Source: Butyricimonas synergistica DSM 23225 (lineage in GTDB: Bacteria > Bacteroidota > Bacteroidia > Bacteroidales > Marinifilaceae). From it: a stretch of 64,000 bases of DNA. A model generated the notes under the pieces. The model searched no databases, had not been told where the DNA came from, and saw only the letters and a program-made list of their open reading frames with translations. Positions within the stretch are counted from its first letter, which is position 1; the number at the start of each line of letters is the position of its first letter. This document shows, one piece after another, positions 36,188 through 45,727 of this stretch. The stretch lies in NCBI RefSeq assembly GCF_000379665.1, contig NZ_KB903359.1, positions 97,998 through 161,997 on the forward strand. The letters are read 5' to 3'. The translations under genes were made by a program, and so were the position numbers.

Positions 36188-37618
36188 ATGAGGAAAAATA
36201 GAAAATGGTGTTTATCTTTTGTGTTTTCCGTGTTAGCCGCGGCTTGTACCGTAGATGCTTACAATGTATCCTCTTCGAAGTCGGAAGCGGAGGAAAACAA
36301 ACCTTTGAGTGAAACCTGGAGCGCGAGCCCGGAAGATCATTATTGTCTGAATGTGGTGTATTACGTGCCGGCGGATATGGACACGTTGAGTTTGTGGCAC
36401 AAGCGCTTGTCCGGACTTACCTTGAACACGCAAGCCTTTTTCAAGGACAATATGGCGCGTTATAAATATGACAAGACGTTCGGGTTGGTCGTGAACGACT
36501 CGAACAAGAATTATATCCAGATGTCGTATATCAAGAGCAAGCGGGAATCTGCCATGATGAAACTTGCCGATGCGCGGGAGATGGCGAATGAGGTGATGGA
36601 ATATTTCACGGCGAATCCTTCGGAAAAGCGGAGCAATCATTTTTTGGTGTATATGCCCACCTATACCGGGTCGTTTATCAACACGGTGTACTTGGATCCG
36701 AGCGGGAAGGGAGTGACGGATCACGCGATTACTTTTGCCGGGTGTGATGCCGAAAAATTCGATTCCAAGTTTTTGAAGTCTGCCCGGGGACGTGCGGCTT
36801 ATCTGAGGAGTTTAGGCCAAGTGATGTACGAGCAGCTGTATTCCTTCTTGATTGCCGGCAATAATGGTCTGGTGACGGATTCCCGTTTTTCTCTCGGGGG
36901 AAGAGTGGGCGACGTGGTTAGTAACATGCTTAATTATACCAGATATTATGACGTTCCGGACAAGATTACCTTGACGCCGATCGACGCCTTTTGGTTGAAT
37001 GAGATACAAGTGTTTAATAAAATAAGCGACCAACACGAATATATACCCGTGGAAGACGTGGAGATTGACGACGTGAAGTTCTCGTGGCTGGATGCCGAAG
37101 AAGGTATTTTCGGGCGGGATTCCTTGCTGGTGGAGTGTACATTCCGCAGTTCGGATGATTTGATCGGGGCGGTGATGTATCTTGACCCGTGGAGAGGCTT
37201 AACTGATGTCGCGCATAAAGACCCGAACCAACGGACGGATGAGGATGCCATGGCTTATTTGAAGAATAGCAGTGAATTTGAAAAGGTGGGTGAGAATACG
37301 TATAAAGTTTCCTTTTTGTTGTTGTGGAGCGAGATGAATCCGAGGAATGTAGACTATGTTCCCGGGACGACCGATCCGACTTTGTCAAATGTAGACGATC
37401 CTTCCACTCCATACATTGAAACATGGCAAATTTGTAAAGCCGAAATCCGTTTCCGGTTTATCGGGAAGGGCGGAATGGCTTACCCGCAACCGGGCGTGTC
37501 GTTGAAAGGAGATTGGGACTCTAATTTCCGCTGGTATTTCCAAATTCGACGTTACCGTACAAATATTATTACGATAAATGTAAATGTGCCGGATATTGTA
37601 GAACGTTATACAGAATAA
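36188..37618 (+). CDS. Lipoprotein, first gene of the ECF-linked locus
   Basis: The 476-residue product has a lipobox (LAAAC, Cys-20). The rest is soluble with many aromatic residues. No HExxH or other catalytic motif was seen. I do not recognise the family. It is the first gene behind the ECF promoter and begins a long run of same-strand genes. It could be a surface-exposed ligand-binding or accessory protein of the uptake system. Confidence 0.75.
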   Translation: MRKNRKWCLSFVFSVLAAACTVDAYNVSSSKSEAEENKPLSETWSASPEDHYCLNVVYYVPADMDTLSLWHKRLSGLTLNTQAFFKDNMARYKYDKTFGLVVNDSNKNYIQMSYIKSKRESAMMKLADAREMANEVMEYFTANPSEKRSNHFLVYMPTYTGSFINTVYLDPSGKGVTDHAITFAGCDAEKFDSKFLKSARGRAAYLRSLGQVMYEQLYSFLIAGNNGLVTDSRFSLGGRVGDVVSNMLNYTRYYDVPDKITLTPIDAFWLNEIQVFNKISDQHEYIPVEDVEIDDVKFSWLDAEEGIFGRDSLLVECTFRSSDDLIGAVMYLDPWRGLTDVAHKDPNQRTDEDAMAYLKNSSEFEKVGENTYKVSFLLLWSEMNPRNVDYVPGTTDPTLSNVDDPSTPYIETWQICKAEIRFRFIGKGGMAYPQPGVSLKGDWDSNFRWYFQIRRYRTNIITINVNVPDIVERYTE

Positions 37619-37634
37619 TTTAATATAAAAAGGG

Positions 37635-38192
37635 ATGAATAGAATTTTGTTTTTAGTAGTGTTCGCGTTTATCGGAGGAAGTTTGTACGCGAACAGCGGA
37701 AAGAGTTTGTCAGAAAGAGAGTGTAAATCGGTTGCAACGGATACGGTCAAAAAGGGAAATGTAGATTTCCAGAAGTTGTTCCAAGCGGTGGCGGCTTCGG
37801 GGCAAAAGCCGAAGTTCCGTTTGACACAGAATATTACCCCGGTGAACGTCTCTTCCACGAATAAGCAAGTGAAGGTGTTGAAGTACGTGATCAACGATTC
37901 GATTTGCATGGTATGCCTGGATGTGAGCGGTTGCAAGGGAAAGCTGAGGGGGATTGACACGACGGCTTATTTGCGGACGGGAAGCCCGGAACGGACGTAT
38001 AAGATTAAATCCGTGCAGGAAGGGAAGTTGCCCGTGAACACGAAGACGGCGTTGACATGGGATGCCAAGCATGACGTGGTGACGCTGGTGTTTCCCCCGG
38101 TAAAGTTTGTTCCCGGCGAGTGGGATTGGGATCTGGTGTTGTCGACGGCAAAAGATGGCGTGAAGATGAAGACGACATTCCAGAAAAGGTAG
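37635..38192 (+). CDS. Small exported protein related to the N-terminal domain of the next protein
   Basis: The 185-residue protein has a signal peptide (about residues 1-19). Residues from about 75 onward align with residues 35-125 of the TlpA-like protein encoded immediately downstream: an LDxSxC(K/G)G(K/R)L motif, a YL pair, GxLP and a DA-H...LVFPP-type stretch occur in the same order. It lacks a thioredoxin domain. It may be a free-standing partner or a duplicated domain. It starts 16 bp after the lipoprotein. Confidence 0.7.
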   Translation: MNRILFLVVFAFIGGSLYANSGKSLSERECKSVATDTVKKGNVDFQKLFQAVAASGQKPKFRLTQNITPVNVSSTNKQVKVLKYVINDSICMVCLDVSGCKGKLRGIDTTAYLRTGSPERTYKIKSVQEGKLPVNTKTALTWDAKHDVVTLVFPPVKFVPGEWDWDLVLSTAKDGVKMKTTFQKR

Positions 38193-38224
38193 AGTCCTGG
38201 GGAAGATAGAGTTAAAGAATTAGC

Positions 38225-40090
38225 ATGATGAATAAAAGTATTTTTATTGTGCTGCTGTTACTATCCTGTTTCAGCGGCATGGGGCAGACTCGTGTTATCG
38301 AGAAGCCGTTGTTCACATGGCGGACGTTGGATAACGTGGAGGTCCGGAAGGTGGTGTTGGGTCCCGAGGAGACGGTGGTGACCTTGGATGCCTCGGCTTG
38401 CGGGGGACGGTTGACGAAGGTGAATAGCGGGCTTTACTTGCAAGCGGACGGACAGCATTACGCGTTGCGGGAGTGCCGGGGAATAACGTTGCCCTCGAAT
38501 ATTATCAGTGAGGTGAAAATGGATGCGGCTCACCCGTGTTTCGATCTGGTATTTCCCGCTTTGCCGAAATCCGTGAAGTCGGTGGATTTGATTTTTTACA
38601 AGAATCTAAAAGGGGGATCTTATGAAATTCTGGATATCCAGTTGGAAAAGAAGCGAGCCGACGTGTTGAAACGGGTGCCTGCAGATTTGAAAAAGTATAA
38701 ATTTGACCATACCCGCTCGTGGGAGAAGCCGGTGTACCGCTCCGGGCGAACCCGGTTGGAAGTGCATTTACTGGGTTACAAGCCGGAGATGGGCGAGTTG
38801 TTGAAGATTTCGTGGGACGGGTTGATGCCGGGCATGGAGGAGATACTGGTGGGCGAGGACGGTTCGGTGGTGTTGGAGGTGAACCAGTATATGACCACCT
38901 TGTTCCAGGTGCATTGCGGTGTCCGGAATATCGGCGTGGTGGTGGATCCGGGGGAGAATGCCGAGTTGTATATCGACTTGCGGGAAGCTAATTTGCGGTA
39001 CAGCACTTATTTCCGGGACGGGAAGCGTCGCGCCGCGGGGTATTTCCGGGGTAATCGGATGGATTTGAATCAACGGTTGTTGGCTCGCCTGGATTTAAAG
39101 GCGGATACCGGTGATTTGTCCTGGGATAAGGATGTCACGGTGGATTTCGATAAGTATATTGATCTTTGTTTGAAGGCGTACCGGGAGGCTCAGGAGGCAT
39201 TGGCGAGTGATCGTTCCTTGAGCGAGGAGTACCGCTATTATGCCGGCTTGGAGCTCCAATTGGCTTGCGTGAATCGAATTCAACGTGTTCGGGCGTGCAT
39301 GGTGAACGTGTATGGATGGGGAATGGGTGATGAGCGTTTGCCACGGGTCACGTCGGGGTGTTTCGAGCGGTTAGGGGGGATTGATTTGAATAATTATGAT
39401 TTGATGTTGGCGGATTGGCCGGGAAAAGACAATTTTTTCCGGTTGTTCAAGTCGGAAGAGGACGTGAAAGATGTTTTTGGAACGGGGTATATATTAGATG
39501 CTTACAAGGCATTGGCGTGCCAGAACCGTATCGCTCTCCGTTTGCCGTTGCGGGAACAGGAGATGACCGTGGCGCGTACGATGTCCAATCCGGATGTGGT
39601 GAAGGCATTTGAGACGGCATACGCGGAGGGGCCTGCCTTGTGGAAGAAGCATATTTCCAAACCGGGTTACCGGATATGCACGTTGCCCAAAGATATACCG
39701 GGCGAGCGGGTGTTCGAGGAAATTTTGAAGAATTACCGGGGGCGGGTGGTGTTTATCGATTGCTGGGGTACGGCTTGTGTGCCTTGTATCAAGGCCATGA
39801 AGATGATGCATCCCGTGGAGGAGGAGTTCAAGGACCGTGTGGCTTTCGTGTTTTTGACGAATGAGGCTTCGCCGGAGGAGTTGTGGCAACAGATGATTCC
39901 CAATATCGGGGGCGATCATTACCGGTTGCCGAAAAAGCAGGATCGAGCATTGGTGAAGCAATTTAATATTCAGGGAAATCCTTATTATATTTTGGTGGGG
40001 AAAGACGGGAAGGTACGGTACGAGTCGTTGGGATTCATGGGATGCGAGACGTTGCGGAAGGTGTTGCGGGAGGCGGTGGAGGATTTATGA
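38225..40090 (+). CDS. TlpA-like thioredoxin-domain protein, long form
   Basis: The 621-residue exported protein has a signal peptide (about residues 1-20), an N-terminal domain shared with the protein encoded at 37635, a long middle region, and a C-terminal thioredoxin fold from about residue 500. The active site is Cys-518/Cys-521 (WGTACVPC), with the cis-proline region GNPYYILVG near residue 590. It is expected to reduce or isomerise disulfides in the periplasm or at the surface. It starts 32 bp after the previous gene. Its end overlaps a GATTTAT repeat. Confidence 0.85.
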   Translation: MMNKSIFIVLLLLSCFSGMGQTRVIEKPLFTWRTLDNVEVRKVVLGPEETVVTLDASACGGRLTKVNSGLYLQADGQHYALRECRGITLPSNIISEVKMDAAHPCFDLVFPALPKSVKSVDLIFYKNLKGGSYEILDIQLEKKRADVLKRVPADLKKYKFDHTRSWEKPVYRSGRTRLEVHLLGYKPEMGELLKISWDGLMPGMEEILVGEDGSVVLEVNQYMTTLFQVHCGVRNIGVVVDPGENAELYIDLREANLRYSTYFRDGKRRAAGYFRGNRMDLNQRLLARLDLKADTGDLSWDKDVTVDFDKYIDLCLKAYREAQEALASDRSLSEEYRYYAGLELQLACVNRIQRVRACMVNVYGWGMGDERLPRVTSGCFERLGGIDLNNYDLMLADWPGKDNFFRLFKSEEDVKDVFGTGYILDAYKALACQNRIALRLPLREQEMTVARTMSNPDVVKAFETAYAEGPALWKKHISKPGYRICTLPKDIPGERVFEEILKNYRGRVVFIDCWGTACVPCIKAMKMMHPVEEEFKDRVAFVFLTNEASPEELWQQMIPNIGGDHYRLPKKQDRALVKQFNIQGNPYYILVGKDGKVRYESLGFMGCETLRKVLREAVEDL

Positions 40091-40116
40091 TTTAAGATTT
40101 ATAATTTAAGATTTAG
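40082..40116. repeat. 7-bp tandem repeat at a gene end
   Basis: Five 7-mers (GATTTAT, GATTTAA, GATTTAT, AATTTAA, GATTTAG) start inside the last codons and stop of the TlpA-like gene and fill the gap to the next start. The same unit forms the longer array at 53118-53236. Confidence 0.65.
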
Positions 40117-40119
40117 GAT

Positions 40120-40623
40120 ATGAAAAAGTTTGTATTGTTTGTATTTGCGGTGATGTTGGTCGCTGGGGTGAAGGGACAGGAGAAGTTGGAGTGGTATTTT
40201 GAAAAGGGAATGGTGAAGTCGTTTCTCGGGAAAAAGGCTCCTAAATTGGTCGTGGAGGAGTGGGTGTCAGCCAAGGCGGATACGGCAGGGAAGTTTATCG
40301 TGTTGGAATTGTGGAAGATCAATTGCAATCCCTGTGTGAAGAATATGCCTCATATGAATGAATTGAGCAAGAAATTCAAGCAGGAGGTGGCTTTTATCGC
40401 TTTGGGGTCCGACCCCGCGGAGAAGGTGAGGACGACGGATCGAGTGAAGATCGAGTTTTTCAATGCCGTGGACACGAAAAAGACGACCATGCAGGCATTG
40501 GGGTTGAAATTCGTGCCTTACACGCTGGTGATTGACCCGAAAGGAATCGTGCGTTGGGAAGGAAGTCCGGCTAATTTGACGGAAGAGGTATTGAAAGAAA
40601 TTATTAAAAAATACAAGAAGTGA
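40120..40623 (+). CDS. Exported TlpA-like thioredoxin protein, short form A
   Basis: The 167-residue protein has a signal peptide (about residues 1-19) and a thioredoxin-type domain with the active-site pair Cys-69/Cys-72 (INCNPC) and cis-proline region FVPYTLVID. It shares the ending WEGSPANLTEEVL-KKYKK layout with the next gene, so the two are tandem paralogues. It probably works on disulfides in the periplasm with the long TlpA-like protein. Confidence 0.87.
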   Translation: MKKFVLFVFAVMLVAGVKGQEKLEWYFEKGMVKSFLGKKAPKLVVEEWVSAKADTAGKFIVLELWKINCNPCVKNMPHMNELSKKFKQEVAFIALGSDPAEKVRTTDRVKIEFFNAVDTKKTTMQALGLKFVPYTLVIDPKGIVRWEGSPANLTEEVLKEIIKKYKK

Positions 40624-41135
40624 TGAGAAGGATTGTTTTGCTATTATTTGCCTTGATCCTGGGTGTGTCTGTTTCCGCGCAGAAGAAAAAGGATAATAAA
40701 GATCAAGTGTACAAGTACGTGAAGTCTTACTTGAATCAGCCGGCGCCGCCGTTGGTGGTGCGGGAGTGGTCGACGGAAGTTCCGGATACCACGGGGAAGT
40801 TTATCCTGTTCGAGGTGTTTGGGACACATTGTCCGCCTTGTTGGAAAGCGGTGCCGAGGCTGAACGGGTTTCACGCGAAGTATAAAGACCGGATGGTGAT
40901 TATCGGGGTGAATCGAAGTAACGCTCGTTTGCCCCAGGAACCGCATGCCGATTATTATAAAGGGGTGGATAAGGAAGGGACGACGTATAATGCTTTGCAA
41001 TTGAAGTTTGTTCCCTGGGCGTTGTTGGTCGATCCGAGCGGTATCGTCCGCTGGGAGGGGAGCCCCAATGATCTGACGGATGAGATTATCACCAAGATAT
41101 TGAAGAAGTATAAAAAGAAGAAAAGCAGAAAGTAG
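40623..41135 (+). CDS. Exported TlpA-like thioredoxin protein, short form B
   Basis: The 170-residue product has a signal peptide (about residues 1-20) and the active-site pair Cys-70/Cys-73 (HCPPC) with cis-proline region FVPWALLVDP. The start ATG (40623) overlaps the stop TGA of the preceding paralogue by one base, so translation is coupled. CPPC, versus CNPC in form A, suggests a different redox potential. Confidence 0.87.
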   Translation: MRRIVLLLFALILGVSVSAQKKKDNKDQVYKYVKSYLNQPAPPLVVREWSTEVPDTTGKFILFEVFGTHCPPCWKAVPRLNGFHAKYKDRMVIIGVNRSNARLPQEPHADYYKGVDKEGTTYNALQLKFVPWALLVDPSGIVRWEGSPNDLTDEIITKILKKYKKKKSRK

Positions 41136-41171
41136 TGTTCACCGGAACGCGGATTGTAAATTTTGTATGTG

Positions 41172-43535
41172 ATGAATAGATATTTATTATGGATAATCCC
41201 TTGTCTGTTCGCCCTTTCGGGAATGGGACAGAAGGTCAACTACAAGTTGGCGGAACGGTTCACGGAGCAGAGTTTGAAAGCGCTGGTCGGCACATTGCAA
41301 GTATCGCCTACTTTCATCAATCATGGAGATAAGTTCTGGTATCGTTACACGACGACGGAGGGATGCCGTTATTATATTGTCGATCCCCGCAAGAAGTCGC
41401 ACCGGGAAATGTTCGATCGGGAATACATGGCGGGAGAGATTAGTAAAGCAACGGGGGACGTGTTAAATCCGAAGGATTTGAAATTGTTTTTTAAGTTTTT
41501 CGAGGGTAATGACGATGTTTGTTTCATCGAGTGGGGGAATAAGGCTTTTAAGTATGATCTGAAGAGCCGGAAGGTGGTTTGCCTGGATTCGATGCCCAAG
41601 GAACCACGGAAGGTATCAGCGTCCATGCCGAAGAAAAAAACGTACGTGGGGACGTATTCCCCGGACAGCACGTACGTGGTGTACGTGAAGGAACATGACC
41701 TTTATTTGCTTTCCGTGGCGGACTCGGTGGAGACCCGCTTGACGACGGACGGGGCGAAGGAGTGTTCGTTTGCGGTGCATGACAAGGGGAAAAATCCTGC
41801 CAAGGGGAATGTCACCTGGTTTGCCGGAGGAAAAAGTTTTATCGCGGAACGCACGGATTACCGGAATTACAAGCCGCAGAAGTTCGCCGTGGTGAACAGT
41901 TTGGGGAAGCGTCCCACGTTGAATGAATACGAGTTTGCCGTTCCGGGGGATGATTTCGGGAGCCAGCCGGAGGTGTTTTTCTTCCGCGTGGACGAGAAGA
42001 AACCGGTGAAGGTTGCCACGGAGAAGTGGAATAGCCAGAAATACCAGCTTTATCTGCCGGTCAAGTACGCGACCGTGACGAAGCACGTGTTCTTCACCCG
42101 GAAAAAGCGCACTTGCGAGGAGATGGAATTTTGTAAAATCGATCCGGAGACGGGCGAGGTGAAGGTGCTCATTCATGAGGTGAGCCGGCCTTATTTGAGT
42201 GATGACTATTTCCATGTTTCATTTTTGCGTGAAGGGAATGATATTATCTGGTGGTCGGACCGTACCGGTTACGGGCATCTGTATCACTATGACAGTGACG
42301 GGCGTTTGTTGAACGCGATCACCGCGGGCAATTGGACAACGAGCCGGGTGTTGAAGACCGACACGGTGCGCCGGGAGGTTTATTTCGAGGCTTACGGGCA
42401 GGTAGAAGGAGGCAATCCTTATTGTGCCCGGGTGAATAAGGCTTCGATCGACAAGGAGAAAGTGGTGATGTTGACCCCGGAAGAGGGTATGCACGAGGTC
42501 TATTTCTCGGAGTCGTTTCGTTATTTGGTGGACAATTATTCCCGTCCGGATTTGGAGCCGCGCAGCGTGGTGAGAGATAATAACGGGAAATTGATATGCG
42601 AGTTGGCTTCTCCCGATTTGTCCCGTTTGTACGCGACGGGGTGGAAGATGCCGGAACCGATCAAGGTGAAGGCCGCTGACGGGGTGACCGATTTGTACGG
42701 TTACATGTGGAAGCCGGTGGATTTCGATTCGACGAAGAGCTACCCGATTATTTCGTACGTGTATCCCGGTCCACAGGCCGATGCTGTGCCGAGGAGGTTT
42801 AATCTTACCGGGTATTTCAATATGCCGTTGGCTCAAGTGGGATTCGTGGTGGTAACGTTCGGCCACCGGGGCGGAGTGCCTTTCCGGGAAAGATGGTATC
42901 ACACGTTCGGGTACGGCAATTTGCGGGATTACGCTTTGGCAGACGATAAATACGGCATCGAGCAATTGGCAGACACGTATTCCTTTATAGACCGTGACCG
43001 GGTGGGAATATTCGGGCATTCCGGGGGAGGATTCATGTCGGCGGCGGCTATCTTGACTTACCCTGATTTCTATAAGGTGGCGGTGTCGGCTTCCGGGAAT
43101 CATGATAACACGATCTACAACAAATGGTGGGGCGAGACGTTCCACGGGATCAAGGAGGTGGCCGCGAAAGAGACCAAGCGGGAAAAGAATATGAAAACCG
43201 GTAAGGATTCGAGCACGGTGACCGAGAAGATGAAGTTTGAATTCAAGGTGCCCACGACCATCGAGTTGGCGAAGAACCTGAAAGGGCATTTGATGCTGGT
43301 GACTGGCGATGTAGACCGGAACGTGCACCCGGCACACACGCTTCGCCTGGCGAATGCTTTGTTGTTGGCGGGAAAGAATTTCGATCTGGTGATTTTGCCG
43401 GGGCAGGAACATGCTTACAATGGCACCCATTTGGATTTCTTCGAGCGGAAGATGTGGTTCCATTTTGCCAAATACCTGTTAGGGGATTATTCGTGCGAGG
43501 AGTTTATCGAGTTGGATGATTATTTAAGAAAGTAA
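41172..43535 (+). CDS. S9-family prolyl-oligopeptidase/dipeptidyl-peptidase IV-like peptidase
   Basis: The 787-residue exported protein has a signal peptide (about residues 1-21), a beta-propeller-like N-terminal domain with many WSDRTGYGHLY-type repeats, and a C-terminal hydrolase domain. The triad is Ser-617 (GHSGGG), Asp-715 (GDVDRNVH) and His-747 (GQEHAY). DPP IV-type enzymes remove dipeptides from peptide N-termini, often after proline or alanine. It follows the thioredoxin genes by 36 bp. ATG 41172 is used rather than the TTG at 41163. Confidence 0.92.
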   Translation: MNRYLLWIIPCLFALSGMGQKVNYKLAERFTEQSLKALVGTLQVSPTFINHGDKFWYRYTTTEGCRYYIVDPRKKSHREMFDREYMAGEISKATGDVLNPKDLKLFFKFFEGNDDVCFIEWGNKAFKYDLKSRKVVCLDSMPKEPRKVSASMPKKKTYVGTYSPDSTYVVYVKEHDLYLLSVADSVETRLTTDGAKECSFAVHDKGKNPAKGNVTWFAGGKSFIAERTDYRNYKPQKFAVVNSLGKRPTLNEYEFAVPGDDFGSQPEVFFFRVDEKKPVKVATEKWNSQKYQLYLPVKYATVTKHVFFTRKKRTCEEMEFCKIDPETGEVKVLIHEVSRPYLSDDYFHVSFLREGNDIIWWSDRTGYGHLYHYDSDGRLLNAITAGNWTTSRVLKTDTVRREVYFEAYGQVEGGNPYCARVNKASIDKEKVVMLTPEEGMHEVYFSESFRYLVDNYSRPDLEPRSVVRDNNGKLICELASPDLSRLYATGWKMPEPIKVKAADGVTDLYGYMWKPVDFDSTKSYPIISYVYPGPQADAVPRRFNLTGYFNMPLAQVGFVVVTFGHRGGVPFRERWYHTFGYGNLRDYALADDKYGIEQLADTYSFIDRDRVGIFGHSGGGFMSAAAILTYPDFYKVAVSASGNHDNTIYNKWWGETFHGIKEVAAKETKREKNMKTGKDSSTVTEKMKFEFKVPTTIELAKNLKGHLMLVTGDVDRNVHPAHTLRLANALLLAGKNFDLVILPGQEHAYNGTHLDFFERKMWFHFAKYLLGDYSCEEFIELDDYLRK

Positions 43536-43548
43536 GATATAGTATAGT

Positions 43549-45207
43549 ATGGATACGAGAATATTTATATCGTGTGTTAGTTTCATTTTTGCGGCTTATG
43601 CCGCTTCTGCCCAGCCGAAAGGCGGGCAGAAGCCCAAAGTCTTGCCGGCGCAATACTGGCAGATGGGATCCATGGATACCGAGAAGGTATTCGGGGCGGA
43701 GATTTGGAAAGCGTATGATTATTTGAAAAAATACGAGCCGAAGGCAAAGACGGTCGTCGCGATTATCGACGGGGGTGCGGAATTGGACCATGAAGATTTG
43801 AAAGATGTGCTGTGGGTGAACCGGGACGAAATTCCGGGAAACGGGATTGACGATGACGGGAACGGGTACGTGGATGACGTGCACGGGTGGAATTTCGCGG
43901 GACGGAAGGATGGCACCCAGCTGGAAACCGGAAGTCTGGAGGCGGACCGGGAATACCTTGTCCTGTCAGAAAAATTCGAGGGAAAGGATATTGCCCGTTT
44001 GTCGAAGAAAGAGCGTCGGGAATATCGTTATTTCAAAGAGGAGGTAGAACCGATTGCATCTATCGGTCAGGCAAAACGAAACATCGTCGGGGCAAAGGCA
44101 GCCGAGCGGTACGCGGAGCAATTTGAAAAGGAATTGCGGGCGACAGACCCGGATCGGAAAGCCTTTTCCGGTAAGGATTTAGCCTCGATCATGAAGGAAG
44201 ATGAACCGGATGCCGACCGGGTTGCGGCTTACGAGTTTTTTCTCCGGAAATTGCGAAGCAATCCGCTGATGTCCTGGACGAAATTGTATGCCCAACGGGG
44301 CGGTTTCGTGCAGGAAGCCGAAAAGGAGTACCGGAAACGGATCGAAGTGACGAAGATTTCCGAGCAGGAGCGCGCGGCTTTGGGTGACCGTCTTCACGAT
44401 GGTGCCGACCGGAAATACGGGAACAACCGTCTTGACGGGAAAAAGAGTTCGTTGCACGGGATGCACGTGGGAGGCATCGTGGGGGCAGCCCGGAATAACG
44501 GTGTCGGCATGGACGGCGTCGCCGACGTGGAGCTGATGTTTATCCGCCTGCACGAGGGAGATGGCGATGAGCGGGATAAGGATGTGGCGGCGGCTATTTA
44601 TTACGCGGCGGACAACGGCGCCCGGGTGATCAACATGAGTTTCGGGAAACGTACTTCACCCGGCCGGGAGATGGTGGAGAAAGCGTTGCGCTATGCCGAG
44701 AAGAAAGGCATTTTATTGGTACACGCGGCAGGAAATGACGGGGCGTCGATCGAGAAACATCATTTATACCCGTCGAAACACGCAACCGGGAAAAAGGATT
44801 TGAAGCATTGGATTGCCGTGGGTTCTATCGGGATGTCGGGACAGCCGGCAAGATCGTCCAATTACGGGAAACGGGAAGTCGATCTTTTCGCTCCCGGGGA
44901 TGGCGTTTATTCCACCGTACCGGGCAATAAATACAAGAATTTACGGGGAACGAGCATGGCGGCTCCGGTGGTGACGGGCGTGGCAGCCCTGATTTGGAAT
45001 TATTTTCCGGAATTGAGCGCCCGGGAAGTGAAACAGGCGATACTGGAAGGAGTGACTTCCCGGAAAGGGGAGATGGTGACCCGGCCGGGATTGAGCGGTA
45101 CGCTGGAGCAAGTTGATTTCGGGGAGTTGTGTGCCACGGGGGGCGTGTTGAATGCCTTGGGAGCCGTGAAGATCGCGGAAGAGATGCATGTAAAAAAGTC
45201 AAAATAG
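43549..45207 (+). CDS. S8-family subtilisin-like serine protease
   Basis: The 552-residue exported endopeptidase has a signal peptide (about residues 1-21) and the full catalytic triad: Asp-74 (AIIDGG), His-303 (HGMHVGG) and Ser-469 (RGTSMAAP). The interval between Asp and His is about 229 residues, enlarged by a charged, mainly helical insertion (about residues 105-290). Such inserts occur in Bacteroidota subtilases. It lies 13 bp after the S9 gene, so the pair could digest a polypeptide in two steps. Confidence 0.93.
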   Translation: MDTRIFISCVSFIFAAYAASAQPKGGQKPKVLPAQYWQMGSMDTEKVFGAEIWKAYDYLKKYEPKAKTVVAIIDGGAELDHEDLKDVLWVNRDEIPGNGIDDDGNGYVDDVHGWNFAGRKDGTQLETGSLEADREYLVLSEKFEGKDIARLSKKERREYRYFKEEVEPIASIGQAKRNIVGAKAAERYAEQFEKELRATDPDRKAFSGKDLASIMKEDEPDADRVAAYEFFLRKLRSNPLMSWTKLYAQRGGFVQEAEKEYRKRIEVTKISEQERAALGDRLHDGADRKYGNNRLDGKKSSLHGMHVGGIVGAARNNGVGMDGVADVELMFIRLHEGDGDERDKDVAAAIYYAADNGARVINMSFGKRTSPGREMVEKALRYAEKKGILLVHAAGNDGASIEKHHLYPSKHATGKKDLKHWIAVGSIGMSGQPARSSNYGKREVDLFAPGDGVYSTVPGNKYKNLRGTSMAAPVVTGVAALIWNYFPELSAREVKQAILEGVTSRKGEMVTRPGLSGTLEQVDFGELCATGGVLNALGAVKIAEEMHVKKSK

Positions 45208-45214
45208 ACGGCAG

Positions 45215-45727
45215 ATGAAGCGGACATTATTAATTATCGGAATAGTTGTTCTTGCCGCTGTCACGGTTGCCGTGTTCCGGATTTGTACCCGGGAGAAAGG
45301 GGCGGTGGTGGAGGATGTTACTCCTCTGCTGGGTATTTACGAGGGGGAAGCGACGATCGTTTTGCCCGATCATTTGAAGAAAATGGCGGCAAATATGACG
45401 GCGAACGGGCAGAAACTTTTGCCGGACGGACCGATTCCTTGTAAAGTGGAAGTGAAGTTGAACGGGAAAAAGGAGGTGTGCATGGAACTGGTGGATTTTA
45501 AGATGCCCGTGGAGGGGATTACTCTGGAACCGTCTGTCTGTACGGTGACTCAGGCTGAATCGATTTACCGTTTGGAGGGGAAGGGGAGCGTGAATTATAA
45601 CACGCAAACCTTGAATTATTCCCACCAGGGAAAGATTCAAAACCGGGAAATGGAGGTTTTGTTGACTTTGGTGGTTGTCCCGATGGTGGCGGAACCGAAA
45701 GTCGTTTTTAAAGGGAAAAAAGTATAA
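45215..45727 (+). CDS. Membrane-anchored hypothetical protein
   Basis: The 170-residue protein has an N-terminal hydrophobic segment (about residues 3-22) followed by RICTREKG, so it may be an uncleaved anchor. The rest is beta-rich and calycin-like in pattern (LLGIYEGEATIVLPD at the start, then LEGKGSVNYN). Similarity to calycin-like lipid-binding proteins is only a suggestion. It overlaps the downstream SusC start by one base (TAATG). Confidence 0.65.
   Translation: MKRTLLIIGIVVLAAVTVAVFRICTREKGAVVEDVTPLLGIYEGEATIVLPDHLKKMAANMTANGQKLLPDGPIPCKVEVKLNGKKEVCMELVDFKMPVEGITLEPSVCTVTQAESIYRLEGKGSVNYNTQTLNYSHQGKIQNREMEVLLTLVVVPMVAEPKVVFKGKKV

Noticed and set aside
42219-43463. Minus-strand ORF of 414 codons opposite the S9 peptidase
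   Set aside because: The opposite strand carries a signal peptide, a family-typical length and a full catalytic triad; the minus reading is Arg/His/Pro-rich noise without domains.
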